From assembly GCA_049116495.1 (NCBI GenBank), contig JAGDYV010000087.1, positions 1 through 9,868 of the forward strand: a stretch of DNA of 9,868 bases. The letters are read 5' to 3'. This document shows, one piece after another, positions 1 to 5,988 of the stretch. Origin of the DNA: CAJQQK01 sp049116495 (GTDB lineage Bacteria; Pseudomonadota; Alphaproteobacteria; Rhizobiales; Hyphomicrobiaceae). Positions within the stretch are counted from its first letter, which is position 1. Each line of letters opens with the position of its first letter. The position numbers and the translations under genes were made by a program. The notes under the pieces are model-generated. The model saw only the letters and a list, made by a program, of their open reading frames with translations, had not been told where the DNA came from and ran no database searches.

Positions 1-778
1 CCGGCTGGTAGTAGTCGTAGTACGACACGAAATACTCGACGGCATTGTCCGGAAAGAACGCCTTGAACTCGCCGTAGAGCTGCGCCGCCAGCGTCTTGTT
101 CGGCGCCAGGATCAGCGCCGGGCGTTGGGTGCGCTCGATGACGTGCGCCATGGTGAACGTCTTGCCCGAGCCGGTGACGCCGAGCAGCACCTGATCGCGC
201 TCCGCCTCATCGACGCCGGCGACCAGTTCATCGATCGCCTGCGGCTGATCACCCTTGGGCTCGAACGGCGAGGCGATCTTAAATTGCACGCCGCCTTCGC
301 TCTTGGTCGGTCGCTCCGGCCGGTGCGGCTTGTATTCTGGCAGCGTGCCGGCGACCAGCGGGTGTGACGCGATCATCGGCTGCATCGCGAGCAAGCCCTT
401 GGCCTTATCGGAGCGCTGGTCGGGCGCGGCGAGAATCGCATTCAGGGATGCCGACGGCGAGAAATCCTCCGGCCGCGGCGCAACGGAACGCAGCGCCGGT
501 AGCGTATCACTGCCGGCCCCGAAACCGGCCTCGGGATCGTACGAGGCAGCCGTGAACCCGGCCTGCGGCGCCTCCCCGAAACCGGGCGTGCCGGCCGCGG
601 TTTCCATCGGCGGTGGCGTCGGTTTGCCGGATTTGGCACGCGACGGGCGCGCCTTCGGCGTCGTATCCTTGGGCGGCTTGGCGGCTTTGGCGGCAGCCTT
701 CTTGGCGCCCTTTTGGGCCGGTTTGCGGGTCGCCTTTTTGGCGGCTGCTCTCGGCTCGGTACCGGTGGTGCGTGTCAT
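1..778 (-). CDS. uvrB: UvrABC system protein B (excinuclease subunit), N-terminal part, cut by the window edge
   Basis: This is the helicase-like damage-verification subunit of nucleotide excision repair. It is loaded by UvrA and recruits UvrC. Only about 259 codons are present and the 3' end lies beyond position 1. Seen: the conserved core begins near residue 165 (FKIASPFEPKGDQPQAID). The Walker A motif GVTGSGKT lies at residues 200-207, and APNKTLAAQLYGEF follows. The beta-hairpin motif SYYDYYQP (residues 252-259) sits right at the edge. The lysine and tyrosines match E. coli K45 and Y92/Y93/Y95/Y96 with a constant offset of 161, so the core alignment is secure. The first ~160 residues are an extra tail, rich in Lys, Ala and Pro at first and then low in complexity. 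The chosen ATG at 778 has only a weak Shine-Dalgarno; translation could begin at an internal start such as the ATG near residue 59. No GTTC-N7-GTTC SOS box is visible in 779-901. Confidence 0.96.
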   Translation of the reverse strand, partial: MTRTTGTEPRAAAKKATRKPAQKGAKKAAAKAAKPPKDTTPKARPSRAKSGKPTPPPMETAAGTPGFGEAPQAGFTAASYDPEAGFGAGSDTLPALRSVAPRPEDFSPSASLNAILAAPDQRSDKAKGLLAMQPMIASHPLVAGTLPEYKPHRPERPTKSEGGVQFKIASPFEPKGDQPQAIDELVAGVDEAERDQVLLGVTGSGKTFTMAHVIERTQRPALILAPNKTLAAQLYGEFKAFFPDNAVEYFVSYYDYYQP

Positions 779-901
779 CGCCGGAATATGGCGCGGGCGG
801 CGGTTGGTGGCAAGGTTGCCCACAGCGCTGACGCCCCGCTCTCTACACGAAACCGAGCGAATCTGAGCAACTACCCCCATATATTTTATGGAGACAGGGT
901 G

Positions 902-1090
902 ATGCTTGGATTTCTGCCCATATTTGGTGCCGCGATCGCTGGTTACGCAGGCATGCCACCCTTGGTTATTGCTGCATCAGCGATTGCTCTGGCGTCTTTG
1001 TCGTACGCGGAGCATTACCGTCTCTACCGCCGCGGTCAGGAACTTGGGCTGAGCGAGGTTCTGGAAGGCACAATGCCCCGAAGTGTTTAA
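902..1090 (+). CDS. Small membrane-associated protein of unknown function, 62 residues
   Basis: Function not recognised. Seen: the ATG at 902 follows GGAG (890-893) by 8 nt, a good ribosome-binding site, and this decides the start. The frame stays open further upstream, but that part overlaps the uvrB promoter side and reads as Arg/Gly/Ala-rich shadow sequence. Residues 1-35 are almost wholly hydrophobic (MLGFLPIFGAAIAGYAG, then LVIAASAIALASLSYA), enough for one or two transmembrane segments broken by a Pro-Pro pair. A basic, polar tail (HYRLYRRGQELGLSEVL) would be expected in the cytoplasm by the positive-inside rule. The gene is divergent from uvrB, with 123 bp between the two starts. I recall short hydrophobic proteins of this type as hypothetical proteins in alphaproteobacteria, but no function follows from that. 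Confidence 0.7.
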   Translation: MLGFLPIFGAAIAGYAGMPPLVIAASAIALASLSYAEHYRLYRRGQELGLSEVLEGTMPRSV

Positions 1091-1501
1091 CGCGGTTGTC
1101 GCGGCCGCCGGGGCGTATGGAGGTGGTTGGGTACTTAGGCTCGTTTAATCTCAATCCAGTGGCGTGACAGGCGGCAGCAACCATTCTTCGTCGTATCGCT
1201 CAGGTGCAGATTTCACGCGTCTCCGACCGGCTTTCGCCGATCTGCGCAATTTCAAGAATTTTCGGCGCGCCAGCCGCCGGTGGCACCAATGGCCTTAAGC
1301 CATTCCCATGAGGAGATGTGCACCGCTTCATTCAATGCCCAACCGACTACGTCGAAAATCGGGCCTAGCTCACCACACTCCATCCCTCAATCGCCAGCTA
1401 CTCGCAATCACTTAAAATATGCACCCACACACGCAGCATAAGCTTGGTGTACCCATCAGACAATTAGAATCCTGGCGCGTCGTCGAGGAACTTGCTTCCC
1501 C
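1091..1501. other. 411-bp intergenic stretch, no convincing gene
   Basis: This lies between the stop of the 62-residue protein and the stop of the protease gene, which converge on it. Base composition is more AT-rich in its right half (around 1400-1470) than in the flanking genes. I see no tRNA-like cloverleaf, no clear intrinsic terminator with a T-run, and no direct repeat array. One short minus-strand ORF (1252-1383) has protein-like composition and is listed separately. A short inverted repeat (AATGGC / GCCATT, 1288-1304) lies inside that ORF and is probably incidental. Confidence 0.6.
1252..1383 (-). CDS. Possible 43-residue small ORF or gene remnant
   Basis: The minus strand has an ATG at 1383 and runs 43 codons to TGA at 1252. 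The product is Trp-rich and amphipathic, including VVGWALNEAVHISSWEWLK followed by a Gly/Ala-rich end. This composition looks more protein-like than most shadow frames here. Against it: a stop codon lies two codons upstream of the ATG, the only purine-rich element (GAGGG) is too close to the start to be a good ribosome-binding site, and it is short. It could be a genuine small protein, the decayed end of an older gene, or chance. No family recognised. Confidence 0.2.
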   Translation of the reverse strand: MECGELGPIFDVVGWALNEAVHISSWEWLKAIGATGGWRAENS

Positions 1502-2518
1502 TCACCGCACAATCTCATACGTCACCGCATCGTACGCCCAGCCGCGCAACGCCCCCTTGCCGCCACTGCGTGCGCCGATCACCGCCCGCTCGATCTGGCG
1601 AATGAAGCGCATGAAATAGCTGGTCGGCTCGTGCACTGGCGCGAAGCCTTTGGTACGCGCCGCCGGCCCGCCGCTGTCCCCGTTGCAACTGTCCTTACCG
1701 CCGACTTCGAGACCCGCGCAGATCTGTCCGTCACCGATCAGCACTGGCCGTCCTGGTCGCCCCGCACCGGCGCTATCGGCATGCGCCCGTCGACACGGGC
1801 CGACATCAACCGTCTGGACCGACGTCTGCAGCAGCGTGGCCGATCCCGCGAGCACCATGCCCCCCTTTCGCACGCGGTGGGCAAAACGCGGCAGTTGCCA
1901 GCCGCTTTGCGCCTTGCTCGTCTTCCCGAATCCGGCAACCGAAACCCGCGCGCCGGGCGTCGGCGGATCGTGTCGGCGCGACAGTGACAATCGTGCCGTC
2001 GCGCCCTGGTAGGGCCGGCTCAACCGCAACAGCGCGATGTCGTTGCCGTCATAGAGCGCGATCTCGTCCAGCGCCTGCAACAGCGCATCGCGATCCGACA
2101 AATCGAGCGCCGCCTCGATCCGCGCCCGATAGGCCGGCTGAACGACGACTGCGGCGACGTCGTAGACCTGCTGCTTGCCGACCCGGCGCAGATCATCCGC
2201 GCCGAGCACGACCTGCAGGGGCGCATCCAGCGTCGTGCCGTTGTCGACGATCTGCGTTCGAACCCCGTCGATATGCCCGTGCAGGCAATGCGCTGCCGTC
2301 AACACCCACCGCCGCGCGATCGCCGTGCCGCCGCAAAAATACCGGGCCACATCACGCACCTCGGCATAATGGCGCAAGGCGGCCAGTCCCGGCCAGGCCC
2401 GCTGCGTCGTCGCGCTGCCGCCAACAATCTTGCCACCGCTGCGACGGCCATCGCGAGCGTTGGCATGCGTCGCCGCGATCACGCTCACGACCCATATAAA
2501 ACCAACTAAATATCTCAT
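1502..2518 (-). CDS. Secreted trypsin-like serine protease (S1 family) with an atypical C-terminus
   Basis: 338 residues; a chymotrypsin-fold endopeptidase expected to be exported. Seen: residues 1-21 form a Sec signal peptide (hydrophobic VGFIWVVSVIAA, then THANA). IVGG at 31-34 after Lys30 is a classical zymogen cleavage site. The catalytic His is in TAAHC (His77), the Asp in NDIALLRL (Asp160) and the Ser in GDSGGP (Ser282). Asp276, six residues before the Ser, matches trypsin Asp189 and implies cleavage after Lys/Arg. C62-C78 and C268-C278 are plausible disulphide cysteines. Odd: only 53 residues follow GDSGGP, and they lack the usual GxVSWG strand and the following loop that build the substrate pocket. 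SYFMRFIRQIERAV may correspond to the normal C-terminal YTRV helix, so ~25-30 residues may be deleted. The other two frames do not restore the motif. The start at 2518 is chosen over 2578 because the signal peptide and AGAGGGG (2523-2529) fit it. Confidence 0.88.
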   Translation of the reverse strand: MRYLVGFIWVVSVIAATHANARDGRRSGGKIVGGSATTQRAWPGLAALRHYAEVRDVARYFCGGTAIARRWVLTAAHCLHGHIDGVRTQIVDNGTTLDAPLQVVLGADDLRRVGKQQVYDVAAVVVQPAYRARIEAALDLSDRDALLQALDEIALYDGNDIALLRLSRPYQGATARLSLSRRHDPPTPGARVSVAGFGKTSKAQSGWQLPRFAHRVRKGGMVLAGSATLLQTSVQTVDVGPCRRAHADSAGAGRPGRPVLIGDGQICAGLEVGGKDSCNGDSGGPAARTKGFAPVHEPTSYFMRFIRQIERAVIGARSGGKGALRGWAYDAVTYEIVR

Positions 2519-2522
2519 CGCA

Positions 2523-2529
2523 CCCCTCT
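2523..2529 (-). promoter_or_regulatory. Ribosome-binding site of the serine protease gene
   Basis: AGAGGGG on the minus strand ends 4 nt before the ATG at 2518. It selects this start over the in-frame ATG 60 nt upstream, and the selected start places a signal peptide at the very N-terminus. Confidence 0.6.
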
Positions 2530-2705
2530 TCGGCAGGCGGTGGCCGGCAATCTGCCGCGCCTTGGCGACATGACGCAATTCGGCGCATTCCTGATCGCAT
2601 CACACCGTCAACCGATTGCGCCGCCCTACTCCAATTATCACCCCCTGCGTTGAATCGAGGCCGCCACGGCGCTATCGATGTATGGATACCATCTTGCGAT
2701 CACCC

Positions 2706-2710
2706 AGGAG
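2706..2710 (+). promoter_or_regulatory. Ribosome-binding site of the first LLM oxidoreductase gene
   Basis: AGGAG lies 7 nt before the ATG at 2718. It favours the start MKLGLSIGYSG over in-frame ATGs at 2616 and 2679, which would add an Arg/Pro-rich leader not expected in this family. Confidence 0.7.
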
Positions 2711-2717
2711 CGTCGCC

Positions 2718-3776
2718 ATGAAGCTAGGATTATCGATTGGCTATTCCGGCGCCGAGATGAACTTGCCGATGGACCGCATCAAGCGCGCCGAGGAACTCGG
2801 CTACGATTGCGTGTGGACCGCGGAAGCCTATGGCTCCGACGCGATCTCGCCGCTCGCCTTCATCGCCGCCCAGACCCAGCGCATCAAGCTTGGCACCGGC
2901 ATCATGCAGCTCGCTGCGCGCACGCCGGCCAATGCCGCGATGTCGGCTGCCACCATCGATGCGCTCGCCGGCGGCGGACGCTTTATCGCAGGCCTCGGTG
3001 TCTCGGGCCCACAAATCGTCGAGGGCTGGTACGGCGAACCGTGGGGCCGGCCCTACTACCGCCTCAAGGACTACGTCGAAATCATGCGCAAGATATTCAA
3101 GCGCGAAGCGCCGGTCGAACACGACGGCAAGGAATACCGCCTGCCCTACGATGGCGACAATGCCACCGGCGTCGGCAAGCCGCTGAAATCGATCCTGCAC
3201 ATGAACCCGGACATTCCGATCTACATCGGCTCCGGCAATGCCGCGACGGTGCGGCTCACTGCCGAAATCTGCGACGGCTGGCTGCCGCTCGGCCTGACAC
3301 CATCGACGGTCGGCGAATATCTGCCCTGGCTCGAAGAGGGGTTCGAGCGCGCCCGCGCCAAAGGCGTCGACAAGGGCATGCATAACTTCACGATTGTCGG
3401 CTCCGCCCACGTCGATATCGACGCCGACGTCAAGGGCGCGCTGCGCCGGCTCAAGCCCGAAGTGGCGCTTTACGTTGGCGGCATGGGCCACCGCAACAAG
3501 AATTTCCACAAGGACATGATGACCCGCCGCGGCTTTGGCGATGCCGCCGACCGCATCCAGGAACTCTACCTCGCCGGCCACAAGCAGGAAGCCACCGACG
3601 CCGTGCCTGATGAATGGGTCGACGAAAAATCACTGGTCGGCCCGCCCGATCGGATCAAAGAACGATACCGGCGGTGGGAAGATTGCGGACTTCTGGATTC
3701 GCTTTACGTTCGAAGCAAGCAGGACGAAGCCATCGAAGTCATGGCCCAGGCCGCCCGCCTCAACGCCGGACGCTGA
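2718..3776 (+). CDS. LLM-class F420/FMN-type oxidoreductase, Rv3520c-like
   Basis: 352 residues, typical for the luciferase-like monooxygenase (bacterial luciferase/F420) TIM-barrel superfamily. The protein is cytoplasmic. Seen: MKLGLSIGYSG is the first barrel strand. AEELGYDCVWTAEAYGSDA (24-42) is the usual helix-strand-acidic segment. RIKLGTGIMQLAARTP (55-70) and LAGGGRFIAGLGVSGPQIVEGWYG (83-106) are the cofactor-side motifs. PIYIGSGN (167-174), AEICDGWLP (182-190) and a late GPPDRIKERY (308-317) complete the barrel. GVSGPQIVEGWYG closely matches what I remember of the mycobacterial Rv3520c family of probable F420-dependent enzymes. Whether this enzyme uses F420H2 or FMNH2 cannot be read from sequence, and the substrate is unknown. 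It is the first gene of a two-gene unit with the SDR 29 nt downstream. Confidence 0.9.
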   Translation: MKLGLSIGYSGAEMNLPMDRIKRAEELGYDCVWTAEAYGSDAISPLAFIAAQTQRIKLGTGIMQLAARTPANAAMSAATIDALAGGGRFIAGLGVSGPQIVEGWYGEPWGRPYYRLKDYVEIMRKIFKREAPVEHDGKEYRLPYDGDNATGVGKPLKSILHMNPDIPIYIGSGNAATVRLTAEICDGWLPLGLTPSTVGEYLPWLEEGFERARAKGVDKGMHNFTIVGSAHVDIDADVKGALRRLKPEVALYVGGMGHRNKNFHKDMMTRRGFGDAADRIQELYLAGHKQEATDAVPDEWVDEKSLVGPPDRIKERYRRWEDCGLLDSLYVRSKQDEAIEVMAQAARLNAGR

Positions 3777-3805
3777 CTAAGCTAACAAAACAGGATGAAA
3801 TCTCG

Positions 3806-4579
3806 ATGACAAACCCCATGGATCTATCCAACCACAACATCATCGTCACCGGCGCCAGTCAGGGCATCGGCGCCGAGGTCGCCCGCCAGACCGTCGCGCT
3901 CGGTGCCAAGGCCATTCTCGTCGACGTACAGGGTGACAAGCTCGAAGAAGTCGCCGCCGAACTCGGGCCCGACAAAGCCGACATTCACGTTGGCTCGGTC
4001 GCCGACCCGACCTTTGTTCAGGACATGGTCGGGCAGGCCGTTGCCAAGAACGGCGCCGTGCACGGCCTGCTCAACAATGCCGGCATCGTGCGCGCGGCGA
4101 TGATCAACAAGATGTCGATCGAGCAATGGCAGCAGGTCATCGACGTCAACCTTTCCGGCGTCTTCTACTGCCTGCAGGCGGTTGGCCGGCACATGCTCGA
4201 GCGCATCGAGGACGGCGACACCAGCCCGGCCTCGATCGTCAACGTTTCGTCGGATGCCGGCCGGCGCGGCACGATCGGCCAGATCAACTACGGCGCCGCG
4301 AAATCCGGCGTCCTCGGCATCTCGATGAGTGCTGCGAAGGAGTGGGCGGCCAAGGGCGTGCGCGTCAACTCGGTGTGCTTCGGCGTCGTCGAGACGCCGA
4401 TGACCGAGGTCATCCGTTCTGAGAAATTTCGCGACCGCATGATGGCACAGGTGCCGATGGGCCGCTTCGCCGAGCCCGACGAGGTTGCGCCGCCGGTATG
4501 CTTCCTGCTCTCACCTGCGGCAAGCTACATCACCGGCCAATACCTCTCCATCAACGGCGGCATGACGATCGGGATGTAG
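3806..4579 (+). CDS. Short-chain dehydrogenase/reductase (classical SDR)
   Basis: 257 residues, the normal length of a classical SDR, a soluble NAD(P)-dependent alcohol/ketone or 3-oxoacyl oxidoreductase. Seen: the dinucleotide motif TGASQGIG (15-22), Asp40 at the end of the second strand (favours NAD(H) over NADP(H)), NNAG (90-93), and Asn115 of the catalytic tetrad. Ser149, Tyr162 and Lys166 (SSDAG...NYGAAKSG) have the standard 13- and 4-residue spacings. A C-terminal ITGQYLSINGG follows. All tetrad residues are intact, so the enzyme should be active. The start at 3806 has AGGA about 10 nt upstream; the ATG four codons later (3818) is also possible. The gene lies 29 nt after the LLM gene on the same strand, so the two are probably cotranscribed and may act in sequence on one substrate. 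FabG-like reductases share these motifs, so the substrate class is open. Confidence 0.93.
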   Translation: MTNPMDLSNHNIIVTGASQGIGAEVARQTVALGAKAILVDVQGDKLEEVAAELGPDKADIHVGSVADPTFVQDMVGQAVAKNGAVHGLLNNAGIVRAAMINKMSIEQWQQVIDVNLSGVFYCLQAVGRHMLERIEDGDTSPASIVNVSSDAGRRGTIGQINYGAAKSGVLGISMSAAKEWAAKGVRVNSVCFGVVETPMTEVIRSEKFRDRMMAQVPMGRFAEPDEVAPPVCFLLSPAASYITGQYLSINGGMTIGM

Positions 4580-4665
4580 GGTGCGGGTGAGGCGCATCCG
4601 CGCCAACATTTGACAGCTTGCGCCGATGCTGTTGGGAGACATCGTGCAAGACAGGACCGCGAAGG

Positions 4666-4707
4666 GTCCCGGATCGGACGGGCCTTGGAGCCCGACCGTC
4701 CGGGGAC
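4666..4707. repeat. Imperfect stem-loop downstream of the SDR gene
   Basis: Two 18-nt arms (4666-4683 and 4690-4707) pair at 14 of 18 positions around a 6-nt loop (CTTGGA). It is GC-rich but has no T-run after it, so it is not a textbook intrinsic terminator. It lies 86 nt past the SDR stop and could still stabilise or end that transcript, or be a decayed copy of a dispersed palindromic repeat. Confidence 0.4.
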
Positions 4708-4774
4708 GCGCCAAGTGGCGATTTGGTGGATGCATACCTTTTGCGCCTTGCTGCTGTCGTGCACAGGGTACGGC

Positions 4775-4821
4775 CCCACCTTTGTCATCCTCGGGCTTGT
4801 CCCGAGGATGACAAAGGTGGG
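4775..4821. repeat. Perfect inverted repeat, 21-bp arms with 5-nt loop
   Basis: Positions 4775-4795 and 4801-4821 are exact reverse complements around CTTGT. The inner part of each arm contains CATCCTCGGG / CCCGAGGATG. I recall this CTCGGGCTTGTCCCGAG core as a common dispersed intergenic palindrome in alphaproteobacterial genomes. Lying between two convergent genes, it could act as a bidirectional terminator, but no T-run follows on either side. The perfect arms suggest recent arrival or active upkeep. Confidence 0.8.
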
Positions 4822-4889
4822 TGACGCTCGCTCAGCGCTCCTGATAAACCCAACAAGATACTTTCAGATCATGCCACCCACCTCGGCCG

Positions 4890-5003
4890 TCATCCCGTCC
4901 TCGGGACGGGATCCGTCCAAACCGCCGACTTGGCCGTGGCGTCGATTTGGATTTCCAGCGGCAACCCGTCCATGCTGCGGCCCGGCGCGATCACAATGCC
5001 CAT
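4890..5003 (-). pseudogene. Possible remnant of a RidA-like (Rid/YjgF/UK114) C-terminus
   Basis: Just past the stop of the second LLM gene, the same minus frame reads SMGIVIAPGRSMDGLPLEIQ then IDATA and ends at TGA (4890-4892). The pattern PGRSxxGLPLEIQIDATA resembles, to my eye, the final strands of Rid-family proteins, where an Arg-Ser is followed by a short LP turn and an acidic hydrophobic strand ending in xAxA. No N-terminal part, good start or ribosome-binding site is visible, and the similarity stops at the palindrome 4892-4912. This is weak evidence, and chance is a real alternative. Confidence 0.2.
4892..4912. repeat. Short palindrome, 9-bp arms with 3-nt loop
   Basis: ATCCCGTCC (4892-4900) and GGACGGGAT (4904-4912) are exact reverse complements around TCG. 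The flanking GTCATCC and CTCGGG words recur in the larger repeat 71 nt upstream, so the two look like members of one palindrome family. No T-run follows. Confidence 0.6.
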
Positions 5004-5045
5004 CGACCTCGAACTGGTCTCCGCGCGACAAACCCAACAACCCCC

Positions 5046-5972
5046 TCAGCCAAACGCCTTAAACAGCTCCTCGATCGCGGTCATCTGGTTGCCGGCCGCG
5101 GACGACGGCACCAGGATCGGCGTCTTGACGCCGGCATCGCGCCACGCCGCCAGTTCATCGCGCACCCGCGCCGCCGGCCCGAACAACGTGCACTCGGAAA
5201 GCCAAGCATCGGTCAGGTACTTCGGCACCTCGTCGAGGCGCTTTTCCGCCACCGCCGTTTCGATCGCCGTCATCTCCTCGACGAACCCGGCTTCTTTCCA
5301 GTAGTTGCGATAGTTCGGCAGCAGCGCGTATCCCGTCAGCGTCTTGCGATTGACGGCCTTCGCCGCCTCGATATCGTCGCTGATGCAGGTCGGGATCATG
5401 TTGGCGATTTCGAAACCAGGATCCGACCGCTTCGCCTCCGGCAGTGCTGCGAGCGAGGTTGCCACGTGGCTGCGCGTTGCATTGGCAAACACCAGGCCGT
5501 CGCCGATCTCGCCGGCCAGCGTGATCATTTTCTGGCGCAGCGTCGCGAGGATCACCGGCGGCAGGCCGCCCAACCTGTCATGTGCCTTTAGCCTTTCGAC
5601 AAAATCGCGAGTGTCGCCGAGCGGCTTGCCCGGCGTCACGCCCATGCGCACATGTGACGGCGCATGCGCGACACCAATGCCAAGCCGGAAGCGGCCGCCC
5701 GATACCTCGTGCATGAACGCCGCGCTCTGTGCGAACTCCAAAACGGTGCTCGAATAAATCGGCGCGATCGAGGTTGCGAACGGTATCGTCTCGGTGACAT
5801 GTGTCAGCGCGTGACAGAACGCCATGTTGGAAAACATGCTCGGCGACCAGATGCCGGCGAAGCCGCGCCGCTCAACTTCCCTCGCGATCTCAAGCGTGCG
5901 CTTGCGCCGCCCCGGCACCGCGATCAGACTGACGGCCGGCTTGTTTTCGGGCATCGCAATCAAACTCCCCAT
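5046..5972 (-). CDS. LLM-class flavin/F420-dependent oxidoreductase (second, divergent paralogue)
   Basis: 308 residues; luciferase-like monooxygenase TIM barrel. Seen: VSLIAVPGR as the first strand, EVERRGFAGIWSPSMFSN (32-49), the strand IPFATSIAPIYS (63-74), and the family hallmark SGGRFRLGIGVAH (91-103). LPPVILATLRQKMITLAGEIGDG (137-159) is the late-barrel motif, and a C-terminal FGPAARVRDELAAWRDAGV (264-282) corresponds to the G-x-x-x-x-V-x-D/E element. It is clearly different from the LLM protein at 2718-3776 and shorter by about 44 residues, so it is not a recent duplicate. The start is uncertain: the ATG at 5972 (GGAAGA just upstream) or the ATG at 5954 (GGGGAG 10 nt upstream, 302 residues). 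Either lies within 16-34 nt of the crotonase stop, so the two are probably one transcript. Cofactor and substrate are unknown. Confidence 0.87.
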   Translation of the reverse strand: MGSLIAMPENKPAVSLIAVPGRRKRTLEIAREVERRGFAGIWSPSMFSNMAFCHALTHVTETIPFATSIAPIYSSTVLEFAQSAAFMHEVSGGRFRLGIGVAHAPSHVRMGVTPGKPLGDTRDFVERLKAHDRLGGLPPVILATLRQKMITLAGEIGDGLVFANATRSHVATSLAALPEAKRSDPGFEIANMIPTCISDDIEAAKAVNRKTLTGYALLPNYRNYWKEAGFVEEMTAIETAVAEKRLDEVPKYLTDAWLSECTLFGPAARVRDELAAWRDAGVKTPILVPSSAAGNQMTAIEELFKAFG

Positions 5973-5988
5973 TCTTCCGTCACGCCGC

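Larger units (their letters stand above)
4580..5045. other. 466-bp convergent spacer carrying palindromes, no intact gene
   Basis: It separates the stop of the SDR gene from the stop of the second LLM oxidoreductase gene. It holds an imperfect stem-loop (4666-4707), a perfect 21-bp-arm inverted repeat (4775-4821), a smaller related palindrome (4892-4912) and a possible gene remnant on the minus strand (about 4890-5003). Several frames are open on both strands, but they give Arg/Pro/Cys-rich products without family motifs. I annotate no intact coding region. Confidence 0.65.

Noticed and set aside
1091..1250. Possible tRNA or structured RNA in the GC-rich part of the spacer
   Set aside because: No cloverleaf with anticodon arm or T-arm consensus could be drawn, and no CCA end is seen.
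1984..2499. Long plus-strand frame opposite the protease gene
   Set aside because: The product is Arg/Pro/Ala-rich low-complexity sequence typical of antisense frames in high-GC DNA, while the minus strand has an intact catalytic triad.
2730..3581. A long minus-strand frame opposite the first LLM oxidoreductase gene
   Set aside because: It is a complement of a GC-rich gene with clear family motifs on the plus strand. The product has no motif and no ribosome-binding site.
3614..3805. Upstream start for the SDR gene overlapping the LLM gene
   Set aside because: It would add 64 Arg-rich residues from the overlapping frame, whereas the family start begins just before the TGASQGIG motif region.
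4610..5062. Plus-strand frames across the convergent spacer
   Set aside because: They run through the palindromes, have no ribosome-binding site and give Pro/Arg/Cys-rich products lacking any domain.
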